Of a DNA stretch of 46,177 nt, positions 33,328 to 42,717 are shown piece by piece. Positions within the stretch are counted from its first letter, which is position 1. The number at the start of each line of letters is the position of its first letter. The translations under genes and the position numbers were made by a program. The notes below the pieces were generated by a model. It had not been told where the DNA came from and did no database searches. It was given only the letters and a program-made list of their open reading frames with translations. The DNA is from Citreicoccus inhibens (GTDB lineage: Bacteria > Myxococcota > Myxococcia > Myxococcales > Myxococcaceae), in contig NZ_JAHNZT010000049.1 in the NCBI RefSeq assembly GCF_019039035.1, positions 1 to 46,177 on the forward strand. Direction: 5' to 3'.

Positions 33328-34071
33328 ATGATTCCGTCGGTGAGCGAGCTGCTGGACGTGGTGGTCGCCAATACCCCCGCGGAGGCCGGCCACTCCGGTG
33401 GCCTCGTGGATTTCATCGTCAGTGCCTTCAAGGCGGGCGGACCCTTCATGTACGTGAACCTGTTCTGGTTCGCGTGCTCGGTGGCGGTGGTGCTGGAGCG
33501 GGCCATCACCTTGTTGTTCCGCTACAACCTCAACGCGCCGCCCTTCGTCGAGCAGATCAACAAGCTCGTGCGCAGTGGCAACCTGGATCGCGCGGTGAAG
33601 CTGTGCAGCGCGGCGCCGCACTCGCCGCTGGCGAAGGTCATCCGCGCGGGGCTGGCCAACGCCAACCGCGGGGAGATTGAAGTCGCCAAGGCCATTGAAG
33701 AGGCCATGGCCGAGCACTCGCCGCACGTGTCGCGCCGCATCCCCTGGCTGTGGTCGCTGGCGAACATCGCCACGCTGGTCGGGCTGGTGGGCACCATCTA
33801 CGGCCTCATCAACACGTTCCGCGCGCTCGGCAACGTGCCGGCAGAGCAGAAGCAGGCGCTGCTCTCCAACGGTATCTCCGAGGCCATGTACAACACGGGC
33901 TTCGGGCTCTCCATCGCCGTCATCTGCATCATCTCGCACCTGTTCCTCACCAACTACGCGAAGAACATGGTGGAGACGGTGGAGCTGCATGCGCTGAAGC
34001 TGGAGAACCTGCTGTCGCGGCGCGGCGGCGCGGACCCCGCGACCACGGAACTCGAGGCCCGCGCGTCCTGA
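33328..34071 (+). CDS. aglX: TolQ/ExbB/MotA-family proton channel subunit (AglX-like)
   Basis: 247 residues with three membrane helices (about 41-64, 139-163, 190-210). The family signature ATLVGLVGTIYGLINTF is in TM2 and the conserved threonine of YNTGFGLSIAV in TM3, both lining the proton path. With a TolR/ExbD partner it forms a proton-driven stator-like complex. M. xanthus has two such gene sets with motility names, aglRQS and aglX/aglV. The surroundings here (aglZ upstream, trmFO and a TolB-like lipoprotein downstream) fit what I remember of the aglX/aglV/aglU locus, hence the symbol. AglR cannot be excluded without alignment. Downstream genes follow within 7 and 2 bases. Confidence 0.88.
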   Translation: MIPSVSELLDVVVANTPAEAGHSGGLVDFIVSAFKAGGPFMYVNLFWFACSVAVVLERAITLLFRYNLNAPPFVEQINKLVRSGNLDRAVKLCSAAPHSPLAKVIRAGLANANRGEIEVAKAIEEAMAEHSPHVSRRIPWLWSLANIATLVGLVGTIYGLINTFRALGNVPAEQKQALLSNGISEAMYNTGFGLSIAVICIISHLFLTNYAKNMVETVELHALKLENLLSRRGGADPATTELEARAS

Positions 34072-34078
34072 GGGCCTC

Positions 34079-34597
34079 ATGGCGTTCTACTACTCGCGGC
34101 GCAAGCTGAAGCCTCGTGAGGAAGAAGAGACGGGCGAGCTGAACATCGTCCCGTACCTCGACATCCTCATGAACCTCATCATCTTCATGCTGCTGTCCAT
34201 CACCGGCCTGGCCGCGTTCGGCACGCTGAACGTCAACGCGCCCAACTACGGGGCTCCCTCGGCCGGGGTGGCGCAGGAGAACGCGGATCAGCCCAAGCTG
34301 ACGCTCTCCGTGCTCATCTCCAAGAAGGGGCACTACATCAGCAGCGAGAACGCCATCCTCGGTGAGGAGGGCGCGCCCTCGGTGCCCATGAAGGCGGACG
34401 GCAGCTACAACTTCGACGAGCTAACCGCGCAGATGGTGAAGATCAAGGGCGCCTTTCCCAAGGAGACCAAGGTCATCGTGGCGGCGGAGCCCGAGACGCC
34501 CTACGAGGTGCTCATCCAGACGATGGATGCCATCCGCGAGACGCAGGGCACGGGCCGGCAGTTGCTCTTTCCGGATGTCACGTTGGGGACGCTCTGA
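34079..34597 (+). CDS. aglV: TolR/ExbD-family motor protein (AglV-like)
   Basis: 172 residues: a basic/acidic cytoplasmic start (YYSRRKLKPREEEE), one membrane helix (23-47) and a periplasmic domain of about 120 residues with typical TolR end (VIVAAEPETPYEVLIQTMDAIRE). The single proton-carrying aspartate is D28 in VPYLDILMNLIIFML. The paralogue AglQ of the gliding motor is also known for a D28 residue, so AglQ remains an alternative identity. It pairs with the TolQ-like protein 7 bases upstream, and together they convert proton flow to mechanical work across the envelope. Confidence 0.85.
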   Translation: MAFYYSRRKLKPREEEETGELNIVPYLDILMNLIIFMLLSITGLAAFGTLNVNAPNYGAPSAGVAQENADQPKLTLSVLISKKGHYISSENAILGEEGAPSVPMKADGSYNFDELTAQMVKIKGAFPKETKVIVAAEPETPYEVLIQTMDAIRETQGTGRQLLFPDVTLGTL

Positions 34598-34599
34598 CC

Positions 34600-35184
34600 A
34601 TGGCCGAGCCCACCACGCCCGCCCCACTGAGCGCCGTTGAAGAAGAGCAGCTCGCGCGCATGCGCTACCGCCGCGCGCTGGTGCGCAAGAAGCGCAAGGA
34701 GCGCGAGGCGGCTGGGGAGATCAAGGAACTCAACATCACCGCGATGATGGACATGATGACCATCATCCTGGTGTTCCTCCTCAAGTCGTTCGCCTCGTCG
34801 TCGGCGGCGATCACCGCCTCGGAGGATGTGCGGCCTCCGGTGTCCACGACGCGGGCCACGCCCAAGGACACCGTGGCGGTGACCATCACCCCCAAGAACA
34901 TCATGGTGGGGGACAAGGAAGTCGTCCGCCTGAAGGAAGGGCGCATCCCCGCGGAGCAGCTCCAGGGGCGGCTGGTGCCCGCGCTCGACGTGCAGCTCAA
35001 GAAGGAAGTGGAGAAGCTGAAGTACATCGCCTCGCGCAATCCGGCGGCGCCCTTCAGCCACGAGCTGTCTGTCATCGCGGACAAGAAAGTGCCCTACGAC
35101 ATGCTCCTCACCGTGCTCTACACGGCGGGGCAGAACGAGCTGGAGAACTACCGCTTCGTCGTGCTCAAGAAGGGCGACGACTGA
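34600..35184 (+). CDS. Second TolR/ExbD-family protein
   Basis: 194 residues. A long charged cytoplasmic start (RYRRALVRKKRKEREAAGEIKEL) precedes one membrane helix (46-66) with the conserved aspartate D51 in TAMMDMMTIILVFLL. The periplasmic domain ends in the family's FVVLKKG. It starts two bases after the previous stop, so it is in the same operon. One TolQ-like and two different TolR-like subunits is the same stoichiometric layout as AglR-AglQ-AglS, where the two ExbD-like subunits form a mixed dimer; AglS would be its counterpart. Confidence 0.85.
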   Translation: MAEPTTPAPLSAVEEEQLARMRYRRALVRKKRKEREAAGEIKELNITAMMDMMTIILVFLLKSFASSSAAITASEDVRPPVSTTRATPKDTVAVTITPKNIMVGDKEVVRLKEGRIPAEQLQGRLVPALDVQLKKEVEKLKYIASRNPAAPFSHELSVIADKKVPYDMLLTVLYTAGQNELENYRFVVLKKGDD

Positions 35185-35188
35185 GGGC

Positions 35189-35211
35189 GCTCCCTCGCGT
35201 GGCGAGGGAGC
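35189..35211. terminator. Hairpin between convergent genes
   Basis: A perfect ten-base stem GCTCCCTCGC / GCGAGGGAGC with a three-base loop begins four bases after the stop of the second ExbD-like gene and ends 13 bases before the stop of the opposing DksA-like gene. No T-run on either side, so it would act as a GC-type bidirectional terminator. Confidence 0.6.
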
Positions 35212-35224
35212 ACCCGCGGAGTCC

Positions 35225-35620
35225 CTAGAGCGTGGGCGCGGCGGTGGTGTGGCCCCCGCGCATCTCCAACTCATGACGGGTGGCGTCCTCTTCGCAGCGG
35301 ATGGCGAAGGGCAGGGCCTCCAGCCGCTCGATGGGGATGTCCGCGCCGCAGTCCACGCACGTCCCGAAGACGCCCATGTCCATGCGGCGCAAGGCCGCGT
35401 CGATGAGCATCACCTCGCGGCGCTGGGACTCCACCAGGCTGGACAGGGTGTAATCCGCCAGCTCGGATTGGGCGTTCTCCTCGTACTCGGGATCGCGCTC
35501 CTGTTCCTTCAGGGCGCTGAGTTCCCGGTGAGCGCCGTCGCTGGCGCTCAGCAGCTCGCGGCGGCGCCGCTGGAGGATGGCGCGGATCCGCATCAGGTCT
35601 TTCTCTCGGCTCGTGGCCAT
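35225..35620 (-). CDS. DksA/TraR-family zinc-finger protein with Cys-to-Asp change
   Basis: 131 residues; strong GGAGG before the ATG. N-terminal coiled coil (8-80), then the zinc-finger end CVDCGADIPIERLEALPFAIRCEED. Cysteines 88, 91 and 109 are kept, but the fourth ligand is Asp112. DksA proteins insert their coiled coil into the secondary channel of RNA polymerase and work with ppGpp. The conserved DxxDxA at the coil tip of true DksA is not clearly present, so this belongs to the broader TraR/DksA-like group. It is transcribed against the motor genes and divergently from trmFO. Such regulators are abundant in myxobacteria; its targets are unknown. Confidence 0.88.
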   Translation of the reverse strand: MATSREKDLMRIRAILQRRRRELLSASDGAHRELSALKEQERDPEYEENAQSELADYTLSSLVESQRREVMLIDAALRRMDMGVFGTCVDCGADIPIERLEALPFAIRCEEDATRHELEMRGGHTTAAPTL

Positions 35621-35890
35621 GCTCGCCTCCGTGTGGGAGTGGACTGGCGCTCGCCCGGACGCTCACCGTCGTCCGAGCTGAGACCGGGGAAAGGTGGGGA
35701 CGTGGCCCGAGGAGGGGAACCACGCCCTGGCCCAGCGGGCTGAGTCGGGCTGGAGAGGGGGCGGGCGGCCTGGGCCCGAGGGCGTGGGCCTGGGGGTGAC
35801 GGGAGTGGTTTCGCGGCTGGGAAACGGCCGTGGCTTCCTGCTAACAGGAGGGCGACGGGCCGTGCCTCTGCGGCGAGCCCGGGAGGACTC

Positions 35891-37267
35891 ATGTCGGACG
35901 TGAAGCAGCAGCGGGTGACGGTGGTGGGCGCGGGATTGGCGGGGACGGAGTGCGCCTATCAGCTCGCGCGCCGTGGGGTGCCGGTGGTGCTGCGCGAGAT
36001 GAAGCCCCACAAGCGCTCGCCCGCGCACAAGTCCGACTCGCTCGCGGAGCTGGTGTGTAGCAACTCGCTGCGCTCGGACAACCCGGAGAGCGCCATTGGC
36101 CTGTTGCACGCGGAGCTGCGCGCGCTGGGCTCGCTCGTGCTGGGCAGCGCGGACGCGAACCGCGTGCCGGCCGGAGACGCGCTGGCGGTGGAGCGCGAGC
36201 GCTTCTCGGCCACCATCACCGAGCGGCTGCGCCAGCTGCCCAACGTGGAGATGGTGGCGGGCGAGGTGGAGCGGTTGCCCGACGAAGGTCTGATGGTGGT
36301 GGCCACGGGGCCGCTCACGTCCGACGCGCTCACCGCCGAGCTGGAGCGGCACGTGGGCCAGAAGCTCTATTTCTACGACTCCATCGCGCCCATCGTGTCA
36401 GGTGACTCCATCGACATGAACGTCGCGTTTCGTCAGAGCCGCTACGGCAAGGGCGGAGGGGATGACTACCTCAACCTGCCGATGACGAAGGACGAGTACT
36501 ACCGCTTCATCGCCGAGGTGAAGGCGGGGCAGAAGCTGGTTCCGCACGCGTTCGAGGAACCCAAGTACTTCGAGGGGTGTCTGCCCATTGAAGTGATGGC
36601 CGAGCGCGGAGACGACACCCTGGCCTATGGGCCCATGAAGCCGGTGGGCCTGCGGGACCCGCGCACCGGGTTGGATCCGTACGCGGTCGTCCAGCTGCGC
36701 ATGGAGGACACCGCGGGTACGGCGTGGAACATGGTGGGCTTCCAGACGCGCCTGACGTGGGGCGAGCAGAAGCGCATCTTCTCCACTTGCATCCCCGGGC
36801 TCCAGCAGGCCGAGTTCCTGCGCATGGGCCAGATCCACCGCAACACGTTCATCGACTCGCCGCGGTTGCTCGCGCGGGACTTGTCGCTCAAGTCCGAGTC
36901 GCGGCTGTTCTTCGCGGGGCAGATCACCGGCGTGGAGGGCTACGTGGAGAGCGCGGCGTGCGGCTATCTGGTGGCGCTCGCGGTGCACGCGCGTCTGCGC
37001 GGCGTGGAGTGGACGCCGCCGCCCGCGACCACGGCGCTGGGCTCGCTGTACCGGCACGTGACGGGTGAGGCGCACCCGCCGGACCATCCGCACCAGCCCA
37101 CGAACGTCATCTTCGGTATCTTTCCGCCGTTGGCAGGGCGGGTGAAGAAGGCGGACAAGCGCGCGGCGTACTCGGCGCGCGCGAAGGATGACCTCACGGC
37201 CTGGCTGCCGAGCGCGGGCATCCCGGGCGCCGAGTCCACGGGGCACGACGAGCAGAGGAGCGCATGA
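35891..37267 (+). CDS. trmFO: Methylenetetrahydrofolate-tRNA (uracil-5-)-methyltransferase
   Basis: 458 residues; GGGAGGA before the ATG. The FAD Rossmann motif is [12 protein letters not shown] (11-22). Diagnostic blocks of TrmFO follow: [27 protein letters not shown] with C56, [28 protein letters not shown] with the second catalytic-type Cys, YAVVQLR, and [16 protein letters not shown]. It makes m5U54 in the T-loop of tRNA using methylene-THF and FADH2. It sits in the ancient topA-trmFO-xerC-hslVU order, with extra genes inserted on both sides. Its stop overlaps the ATG of the next gene (ATGA), so the two are coupled. Confidence 0.97.
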   Translation: MSDVKQQRVTVVGAGLAGTECAYQLARRGVPVVLREMKPHKRSPAHKSDSLAELVCSNSLRSDNPESAIGLLHAELRALGSLVLGSADANRVPAGDALAVERERFSATITERLRQLPNVEMVAGEVERLPDEGLMVVATGPLTSDALTAELERHVGQKLYFYDSIAPIVSGDSIDMNVAFRQSRYGKGGGDDYLNLPMTKDEYYRFIAEVKAGQKLVPHAFEEPKYFEGCLPIEVMAERGDDTLAYGPMKPVGLRDPRTGLDPYAVVQLRMEDTAGTAWNMVGFQTRLTWGEQKRIFSTCIPGLQQAEFLRMGQIHRNTFIDSPRLLARDLSLKSESRLFFAGQITGVEGYVESAACGYLVALAVHARLRGVEWTPPPATTALGSLYRHVTGEAHPPDHPHQPTNVIFGIFPPLAGRVKKADKRAAYSARAKDDLTAWLPSAGIPGAESTGHDEQRSA

Positions 37268-38895
37268 TGCGGCTTCGGAGAGTCTGGACGGCGGGCCTGC
37301 TGGCCGCCCTCGCGGTGTCGGGGTGCAAGCGCAACAGCGAGGAGCGAGGCACGACCGCCCGCGGCGGAAGCAAGGCCGCGGGAGACACGGTGGCCAGCGC
37401 CGCGCGTGGTGGACCCAAGGTGGGCGGGATGGGGACGCTCCTGGCCGCGGGCAAGGCCTCGGACCTGCGCGTCTCTCCGGATGGCCAGTTCGGCGCGTTC
37501 CTGATGAACGGCCAGAAGCCGCATCTGGACGGCATCCCGCCGCAGATGCTGGTGGGCTCGTTGTTCGTTGTTCCAGTCGAGGGCGGCAAGCCGCGCGAAG
37601 TGGGCGCCGGCGTGACGAACGTGCCGGGCGGTCTGCTCTTCGCACCGGACTCTCGGCACCTCTTGTTCCTCACGGGCTACAACCCCGCCGTGCAGTCCGG
37701 GGAGTTGCACGTGCTTCCGCTCACCGATGCCACGGCCGAGCCCGTGACGCTGGGCTCGGCGGTCACGTACATGCTGCCCAGCCCGGATGGGACGCGGCTG
37801 GCGTTCGTGGATGGCGGCGTGTTGAAGCTCGGTCCGCTGCCCTCGGGGCCGTTCCAGAGCGTGGCGGGCGAGGTGAGCACCGCGCAGTTCACGCCAGACA
37901 GCAAGACGCTGTTGTTCAAGCGGCGGCTCACGGCCGCGGGCGGGCTGGCGGCGGTGCGAGTGGATGCGCCGGGAACGCTCGTGAAGCTGGCGGACCAGGT
38001 GGGGGACTACCAGGTCTCGGTGGACGGCTCTCGCATCGCCTACCAGGTGCGCAGTGAGTCCGCGCGCGGCATGTATGACTTGTTCCTCGCCGATGCCGCG
38101 TCATTGAAGGGGCAGCGGCTGGCGGTGGGCTCGAAGGCGTTCGCTTTCTCCCCGGATGGGAAGTGGTTGGCGCGCACGGAGAACGGCAAGCCCGAGCAAC
38201 TGGGCGACCTGCACGTCGGGCCAGCCGCGGGCGGCTCGGGGCGAAAGGTGGGCGAGGCGGTGGAGGAGTTCTCCTTCGCGCCGGACTCGAAGGCGGTGGG
38301 CTTCCTGGAGAAGTACGACCAGCCGGCCCGCGCGGGCGCGATGACCGTGGCGACGCTGCCGGACGGAGCGCCGCGACAGGTGGGGTCGCGCGTGCCGAAC
38401 TTCGTCTGGGGCACGGACAGCCGCTACGTCGCGTTCCTCTCGCGTTTTCTGCGGCCGGTGTTCTCGGTGGACTTGATGCTGTACCCGGTGGGCGGCGAGA
38501 AGGCGGAGAAGGTGGGCCGCGGCGTCTTTGGCTACGGCTTCATGCCCGGCAACGAGGCGGTCATCTTCCGCACCAACTGCATCCGGGATGGACGCGCGTG
38601 TGACTTCAAGGCGCTTGACCTCCAGGACCGGGCCACGGAGCCGAAGACCTGGCTTCAGGGCATCTACACGTACAAGGTGTCGGGGGATGGCGGGCGCGTG
38701 CTCGCGACCTACGCGCGCATGGACTCGGACACGTACGACGTGGCCGTCTACGACGTGAAGTCCCAGGCGAGGAAGACGCTCGACCAGGGCGTGCAGGTGC
38801 CGGCGTACTTCGCGGGCAAGAATGACTCGCGGGCGCTGTACATCATCACCCAGGGGACCAATCCCGGCGTCTATGCGGCGGTCGCGACGCCCTGA
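37264..38895 (+). CDS. aglU: TolB-like beta-propeller lipoprotein (AglU-like)
   Basis: 543 residues. Signal peptide II with lipobox AVSGC, lipidated Cys21, and Lys at +2, which favours outer-membrane or default sorting. After a polar linker there are about ten PD40/WD-like units, each with a (F/V)SPDG or APDS core: [109 protein letters not shown]. That makes one or two propellers. M. xanthus AglU is a WD/TolB-like lipoprotein needed for A-motility and spore maturation and, as I recall, sits beside trmFO; I infer orthology. It is coupled to trmFO and close to the TolQ/TolR-like operon, so it may be that motor's periplasmic partner. Confidence 0.85.
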   Translation: MMRLRRVWTAGLLAALAVSGCKRNSEERGTTARGGSKAAGDTVASAARGGPKVGGMGTLLAAGKASDLRVSPDGQFGAFLMNGQKPHLDGIPPQMLVGSLFVVPVEGGKPREVGAGVTNVPGGLLFAPDSRHLLFLTGYNPAVQSGELHVLPLTDATAEPVTLGSAVTYMLPSPDGTRLAFVDGGVLKLGPLPSGPFQSVAGEVSTAQFTPDSKTLLFKRRLTAAGGLAAVRVDAPGTLVKLADQVGDYQVSVDGSRIAYQVRSESARGMYDLFLADAASLKGQRLAVGSKAFAFSPDGKWLARTENGKPEQLGDLHVGPAAGGSGRKVGEAVEEFSFAPDSKAVGFLEKYDQPARAGAMTVATLPDGAPRQVGSRVPNFVWGTDSRYVAFLSRFLRPVFSVDLMLYPVGGEKAEKVGRGVFGYGFMPGNEAVIFRTNCIRDGRACDFKALDLQDRATEPKTWLQGIYTYKVSGDGGRVLATYARMDSDTYDVAVYDVKSQARKTLDQGVQVPAYFAGKNDSRALYIITQGTNPGVYAAVATP

Positions 38896-38955
38896 CGGCG
38901 CGGCGCGTCTGGAAAGGTGCGGCGCGCGCGGGGGTGTGCTGTGTTCCCCGGCGGA

Positions 38956-41193
38956 ATGACTTCGCTCGTCTATCGCCGCTATGGCGGCTCGCTTCAGGTC
39001 GACATCCCGACCTTCGATGTCCTCACCGAGGCCGTTCGCATCCCGGCCACCCAGTGGATCGCCACGGCCTGCCCCCTGGAGGGCCTGAGCTGTGATGCGC
39101 GCTTCCTCAAGTTCGTGGACTCGGATGGCAATGGCCGCATCCGCGTCGAGGAGGTTCGCGCCGCGGTGGAGTGGATCGCGCAGCGGCTGAAGGATCGCCG
39201 TGGGGCGGACGCTTCCAGCGACGTGTTGGAGCTGGGTGCTGTTTCGGACACCGGCGCGGCGCTGAAGGACGCGGCGCGGATGATCCTCCAGACGCTGAAC
39301 GCGCCGGACGTGACGCGCATCTCGCTGGAGCAGGTGCGCGCCAGCGACAAGGCGCTGCGAGAGGCGGGGAAGAACGGGGATGGGCTCGTGGCCCCCGCGT
39401 CGCTGCCCGAGCGCCTGCGTCCGCTGGGCGAGGCCATCCAGTCCTCATTCCCCGAGGTGAAGAACCGCGCGGGGAAGCCCGGCATCGACGTGGCCGCGGT
39501 GCAGCGGTTCCGCGAGGCACGCACGGCGTTGCTCGCGCATCTGGATCAGCGCGCGGGCCTCTTTTCATGGGGGGAGGCCAGCCTGGAGCGGGCCCGGCGC
39601 GTGCGCGAGGTGGCGCCGCTCCTGGACGGCTACTTCCTGCAGTGTCGGCTGGTGGCCGCGCAGCCCGAGGCGGCGGCGAGCCTGCGGCTGCGCGCGGAGC
39701 GAGTCGAGGGCGCGCTCGGAGATTTGACCGCGTTGGGCAAGGCCGCGGACGAACTGCCCGTGGCCCCGCCGGAGTCCTCGGGCGTGCTCACCTGGGCGAA
39801 GCTGTTCCGGGGGCCCGCCTACGAGCGCCTGGAGTCCTTCCGCCGCGACGTGGTCGTGCCGCTCCTGGGCGATGGCGAGCGCCTCACCGACACGGCGTGG
39901 CGCGAGCTGAGCGCGAAGGCGAGCGCTGTCCTCGCGTGGAATGACACGCTGGAGGCGAGCCCACTGAAGAAGCACGTGGAGCTGCTGCCCGGCGTGCGCG
40001 ACGAGGACCTCGACGCCATCGAGGCCGCGAGCCGCGAGGACCTGGCGCTCCAGGGCACCCTGGGCGCCATCGATGAGCTGGAGCGGATCATCCTGTACCA
40101 GCGCTGGCTGCTCGTGTTCGCCAACAACTTCATCAGCATGCCCGACCTGTACCTGCCGAAGCGGCGGGCGCTGGTGGAGAAGGGCACGCTCATCATGGCC
40201 GGCCGCAAGTACATGCTGTCGGTGCTGGCGAAGGATCGCGCGCAGCACGCGGCGCTCACGGGCCAGGGCACCACCTGCATCCTCTACGTCAGCGTGGCGC
40301 CCAAGGAGGGCGGCGCCAGCTACGAGGTGGCGGTGCCCGTCACGCGCGGGCGCAGCACCGAGCTGGGGGTGGGCAAGCGCGGCGTCTTCTACGACGTGGA
40401 TGGCAAGGAGCACGACGCCACCGTCACGCAGGTCATCCGGCAGCCCGTGTCGCTGTGGGAGTCCATGACGATGCCGTTCGCGCGCATCGGCACCTTCATC
40501 ACCTCGAAGGTGGAGGGACTCGCGTCCACGGGGGAGAAGACCTTCGATGCGACGCTGGAGAAGGGCTACACCCAGACAGTGGCCGCCGTTCCGCCGCCCC
40601 CGACTCCGGCCGCGCCCGCGGCGGCTGCTCCGGCGGGAGGCGTGGCGGGCGTGCTCGCGGCGGGAGGCATCGCGTTCGCGGCCCTGGGTTCGTCGCTGGC
40701 CTTCATCCTGACGCAGGTCAAGGCGCTGACGCTGGTGGACCTGGTCACCGCGGTGACGCTCATCGCCATCGTGGTCATGGGGCCCGCGGGGCTCCTGGGG
40801 TGGCTGAAGTTGCGCCGCCGCAACCTCGCGCTGTTGCTGGAAGGTTCAGGGTGGGCGCTGAACGATCGCTTGATGCTGACGTCGGACTTGTCGGCGCTCG
40901 TCACGCGCAGGCCCAGGCTTCCGGCGCAGGCCCGGGTGGATCACCTGGACGTGGTGCGCAGCGCGCTGCACCGCGATCCCGAGGACGATGAGCGCGAGGG
41001 CATGTCGTGGTGGGCTCGCGCGGGCCTGACGTTGGCCATCCTCTTCGTCTTGTTGTGGCAGGTCCGCGAGCCGCTCACCGCATACCTGTGCACGCATGGC
41101 TGGCTGTCCGAGGACATGTGCCGCGCGTTGTTGCCGCAGCAGATGCCGCCCGCGCCGCCGCTCGTCGCGCCTCCCGCGGCGCCCAAGCCGTAG
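38956..41193 (+). CDS. Unrecognised EF-hand membrane protein
   Basis: 745 residues from the ATG at 38956; GTG at 38941 or a start at 38917 are possible because no start has an ideal ribosome site. Near the N-terminus is a canonical EF-hand loop DSDGNGRIRVEE (55-66) with all calcium positions filled. A second, poor one follows (GKNGDGLVAPAS). The central 450 residues are helical with a conserved-looking block WLLVFANNFISMPDLYLP and a beta-rich stretch (CILYVSVAPKEGG to GVFYDVDGKEHDATV). After an Ala/Pro linker come two adjacent membrane helices (GVLAAGGIAFAALGSSLAFIL, LVDLVTAVTLIAIVVMGPAGLL) and later a third (AGLTLAILFVLLWQV). No signal peptide, so the large part is cytoplasmic. It follows the AglU-like gene by 60 bases and precedes xerC by 13. 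I do not know the family. Confidence 0.8.
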   Translation: MTSLVYRRYGGSLQVDIPTFDVLTEAVRIPATQWIATACPLEGLSCDARFLKFVDSDGNGRIRVEEVRAAVEWIAQRLKDRRGADASSDVLELGAVSDTGAALKDAARMILQTLNAPDVTRISLEQVRASDKALREAGKNGDGLVAPASLPERLRPLGEAIQSSFPEVKNRAGKPGIDVAAVQRFREARTALLAHLDQRAGLFSWGEASLERARRVREVAPLLDGYFLQCRLVAAQPEAAASLRLRAERVEGALGDLTALGKAADELPVAPPESSGVLTWAKLFRGPAYERLESFRRDVVVPLLGDGERLTDTAWRELSAKASAVLAWNDTLEASPLKKHVELLPGVRDEDLDAIEAASREDLALQGTLGAIDELERIILYQRWLLVFANNFISMPDLYLPKRRALVEKGTLIMAGRKYMLSVLAKDRAQHAALTGQGTTCILYVSVAPKEGGASYEVAVPVTRGRSTELGVGKRGVFYDVDGKEHDATVTQVIRQPVSLWESMTMPFARIGTFITSKVEGLASTGEKTFDATLEKGYTQTVAAVPPPPTPAAPAAAAPAGGVAGVLAAGGIAFAALGSSLAFILTQVKALTLVDLVTAVTLIAIVVMGPAGLLGWLKLRRRNLALLLEGSGWALNDRLMLTSDLSALVTRRPRLPAQARVDHLDVVRSALHRDPEDDEREGMSWWARAGLTLAILFVLLWQVREPLTAYLCTHGWLSEDMCRALLPQQMPPAPPLVAPPAAPKP

Positions 41194-41206
41194 CTCGGAG
41201 TCCGCC

Positions 41207-42109
41207 ATGTCGAACCTGTCGCCGCTGCTCGAGAAGTTCCGCGCCCATCTGGAGGACGAGAAGGGCGCGTCGCCGCACACCGTGCGCAACTATCTCATCG
41301 ACCTGGTGGACTACGAGCGCTACCTCGTCGAGCGCATGAAGCTGTCGCTCCTGGCCGGCTCGCATGCGGCCATCCGCGGCTATCTGGGCACGCTGAGCGT
41401 GGACCATGCACCGTCGAGCCGCGCGCGGCGGCTCGCGAGCATCAAGTCCTTCTACAAGTACCTGGTGCGCCAGAAGCTGCTGTCGGCGAGCCCCGCCAAG
41501 TTGGTCAAGAGTCCCAAGCTGCCCAAGACGCTGCCCAAGGTCCTGCCGGTGGAGGAGGTGTTCGCCATCCTCGACATGCCGGACCTCGCGTCCGTGCTCG
41601 GGCTGCGCGACAAGGCCATCCTGGAGATTCTCTACGGCGGCGGCCTGCGTATCAGCGAGCTGTGCGGCCTGGACCTGCTCGACGTGGACCGCAGCAGCCG
41701 CATCGTCCGGGTGATGGGCAAGGGCAGCAAGGAGCGCCTCGTGCCGCTCAACGCGCAGTCCATCCGCGCGCTGGAGGCCTATCTGGCGCGGCGGGGCGAG
41801 CTGCTTGCGTTGCCTCGGCCCGCTCAAGCGCCGGACGCGATGTTCCTCAACTTCCGGGGGGGGCGCCTGACGCCTCGGAGCATCGCCCGCCACCTGGACG
41901 ACTACGTGCTCCAGTGCGCGCTGGCTCGCCGGGTCAGCCCGCATGCCATGCGCCACTCCTTCGCCACCCACCTGCTCGGCGGAGGGGCGGACATCCGCAG
42001 CATCCAGGAGCTGCTGGGCCACGCCAGCTTGTCCACCACCCAGAAGTACACCCACGTCACCTTCGAGCAGTTGCAGGAGGTCTATGACGCCGCGCACCCT
42101 CGCGCGTAG
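41207..42109 (+). CDS. xerC: Site-specific tyrosine recombinase XerC
   Basis: 300 residues from the ATG with GGAG six bases upstream; the frame is open into the previous gene. The SAM-like N-terminal domain (1-100) is followed by the catalytic domain with all residues: R148 (GGLRISELCGL), K172, H246 and R249 (HAMRHSFATHLL), H272 (LGHASLSTTQKYTHV) and the nucleophile Y281. With XerD it resolves chromosome dimers at dif. XerC rather than XerD or an integrase is favoured by length, sequence and by position just before hslV-hslU, the same as codV-clpQ-clpY. Confidence 0.93.
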   Translation: MSNLSPLLEKFRAHLEDEKGASPHTVRNYLIDLVDYERYLVERMKLSLLAGSHAAIRGYLGTLSVDHAPSSRARRLASIKSFYKYLVRQKLLSASPAKLVKSPKLPKTLPKVLPVEEVFAILDMPDLASVLGLRDKAILEILYGGGLRISELCGLDLLDVDRSSRIVRVMGKGSKERLVPLNAQSIRALEAYLARRGELLALPRPAQAPDAMFLNFRGGRLTPRSIARHLDDYVLQCALARRVSPHAMRHSFATHLLGGGADIRSIQELLGHASLSTTQKYTHVTFEQLQEVYDAAHPRA

Positions 42110-42179
42110 GGTGCGCGAGCGGACAGCGGCTCGGTGTTTCCTGGTAGCGGACGGGGTGGCTTGTTAGATCCCCTGGACC

Positions 42180-42707
42180 ATGTTCCACGGCACCACCATT
42201 CTTTGTGTGCGGCGCGACGGAAAGGTCGTCATCGCGGGCGACGGACAAGTCAGCCTCGACAAGACCATCATGAAGAACACGGCGCGCAAGGTGCGCCGCA
42301 TCGGAGAGGGGCAGGTGCTCGCGGGCTTCGCGGGCAGCACCGCCGATGCCTTCACCCTGTTCGAGCGCTTCGAGGCCAAGCTGAAGGAGCACCAGAAGAA
42401 CCTGGCGCGCGCGTGCGTGGAACTGGGCAAGGACTGGCGCACCGACAGGTACCTGCGCCGCCTGGAGGCGCTGCTCATCGTCGCGGACCGGGAGAAGACG
42501 TTCATCCTCTCGGGCGCGGGCGATGTGATCGAGCCGGACCATGGCATCGCCGCGGTGGGCAGCGGCGGCTCCTATGCGCTGTCCGCGGCCCGCGCGCTGT
42601 TGGATCACACGAAGCTGCCCGCTCGCGATGTCTGCACGCATGCCATGGCCATCGCCGCGGACATCTGCGTGTACACCAATTCCAACGTCACCTACGAAGA
42701 GCTCTGA
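42180..42707 (+). CDS. hslV: ATP-dependent protease peptidase subunit HslV
   Basis: 175 residues. N-terminal-nucleophile peptidase: the mature start is expected at Thr5 (after MFHG, giving [11 protein letters not shown]), with the catalytic-site lysine in NTARKVRRI and [14 protein letters not shown]. It forms a two-ring dodecamer capped by HslU and degrades misfolded or regulatory proteins in the cytoplasm. The four-residue leader MFHG, as in several other bacteria, is longer than the single Met of E. coli. The gene is ten bases ahead of hslU. Confidence 0.97.
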   Translation: MFHGTTILCVRRDGKVVIAGDGQVSLDKTIMKNTARKVRRIGEGQVLAGFAGSTADAFTLFERFEAKLKEHQKNLARACVELGKDWRTDRYLRRLEALLIVADREKTFILSGAGDVIEPDHGIAAVGSGGSYALSAARALLDHTKLPARDVCTHAMAIAADICVYTNSNVTYEEL

Positions 42708-42717
42708 GAGGTCTCCC

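Noticed and set aside
33328-35184. Assignment as aglR-aglQ-aglS
   Set aside because: The D28 position fits AglQ, but the neighbouring aglZ, trmFO and TolB-like lipoprotein fit the aglX/aglV/aglU locus better. Left open as an alternative rather than adopted.
41207-42109. xerC as the integrase of a mobile element
   Set aside because: It sits directly before hslV-hslU in a conserved housekeeping order; no att-like repeats, phage or IS genes are present.
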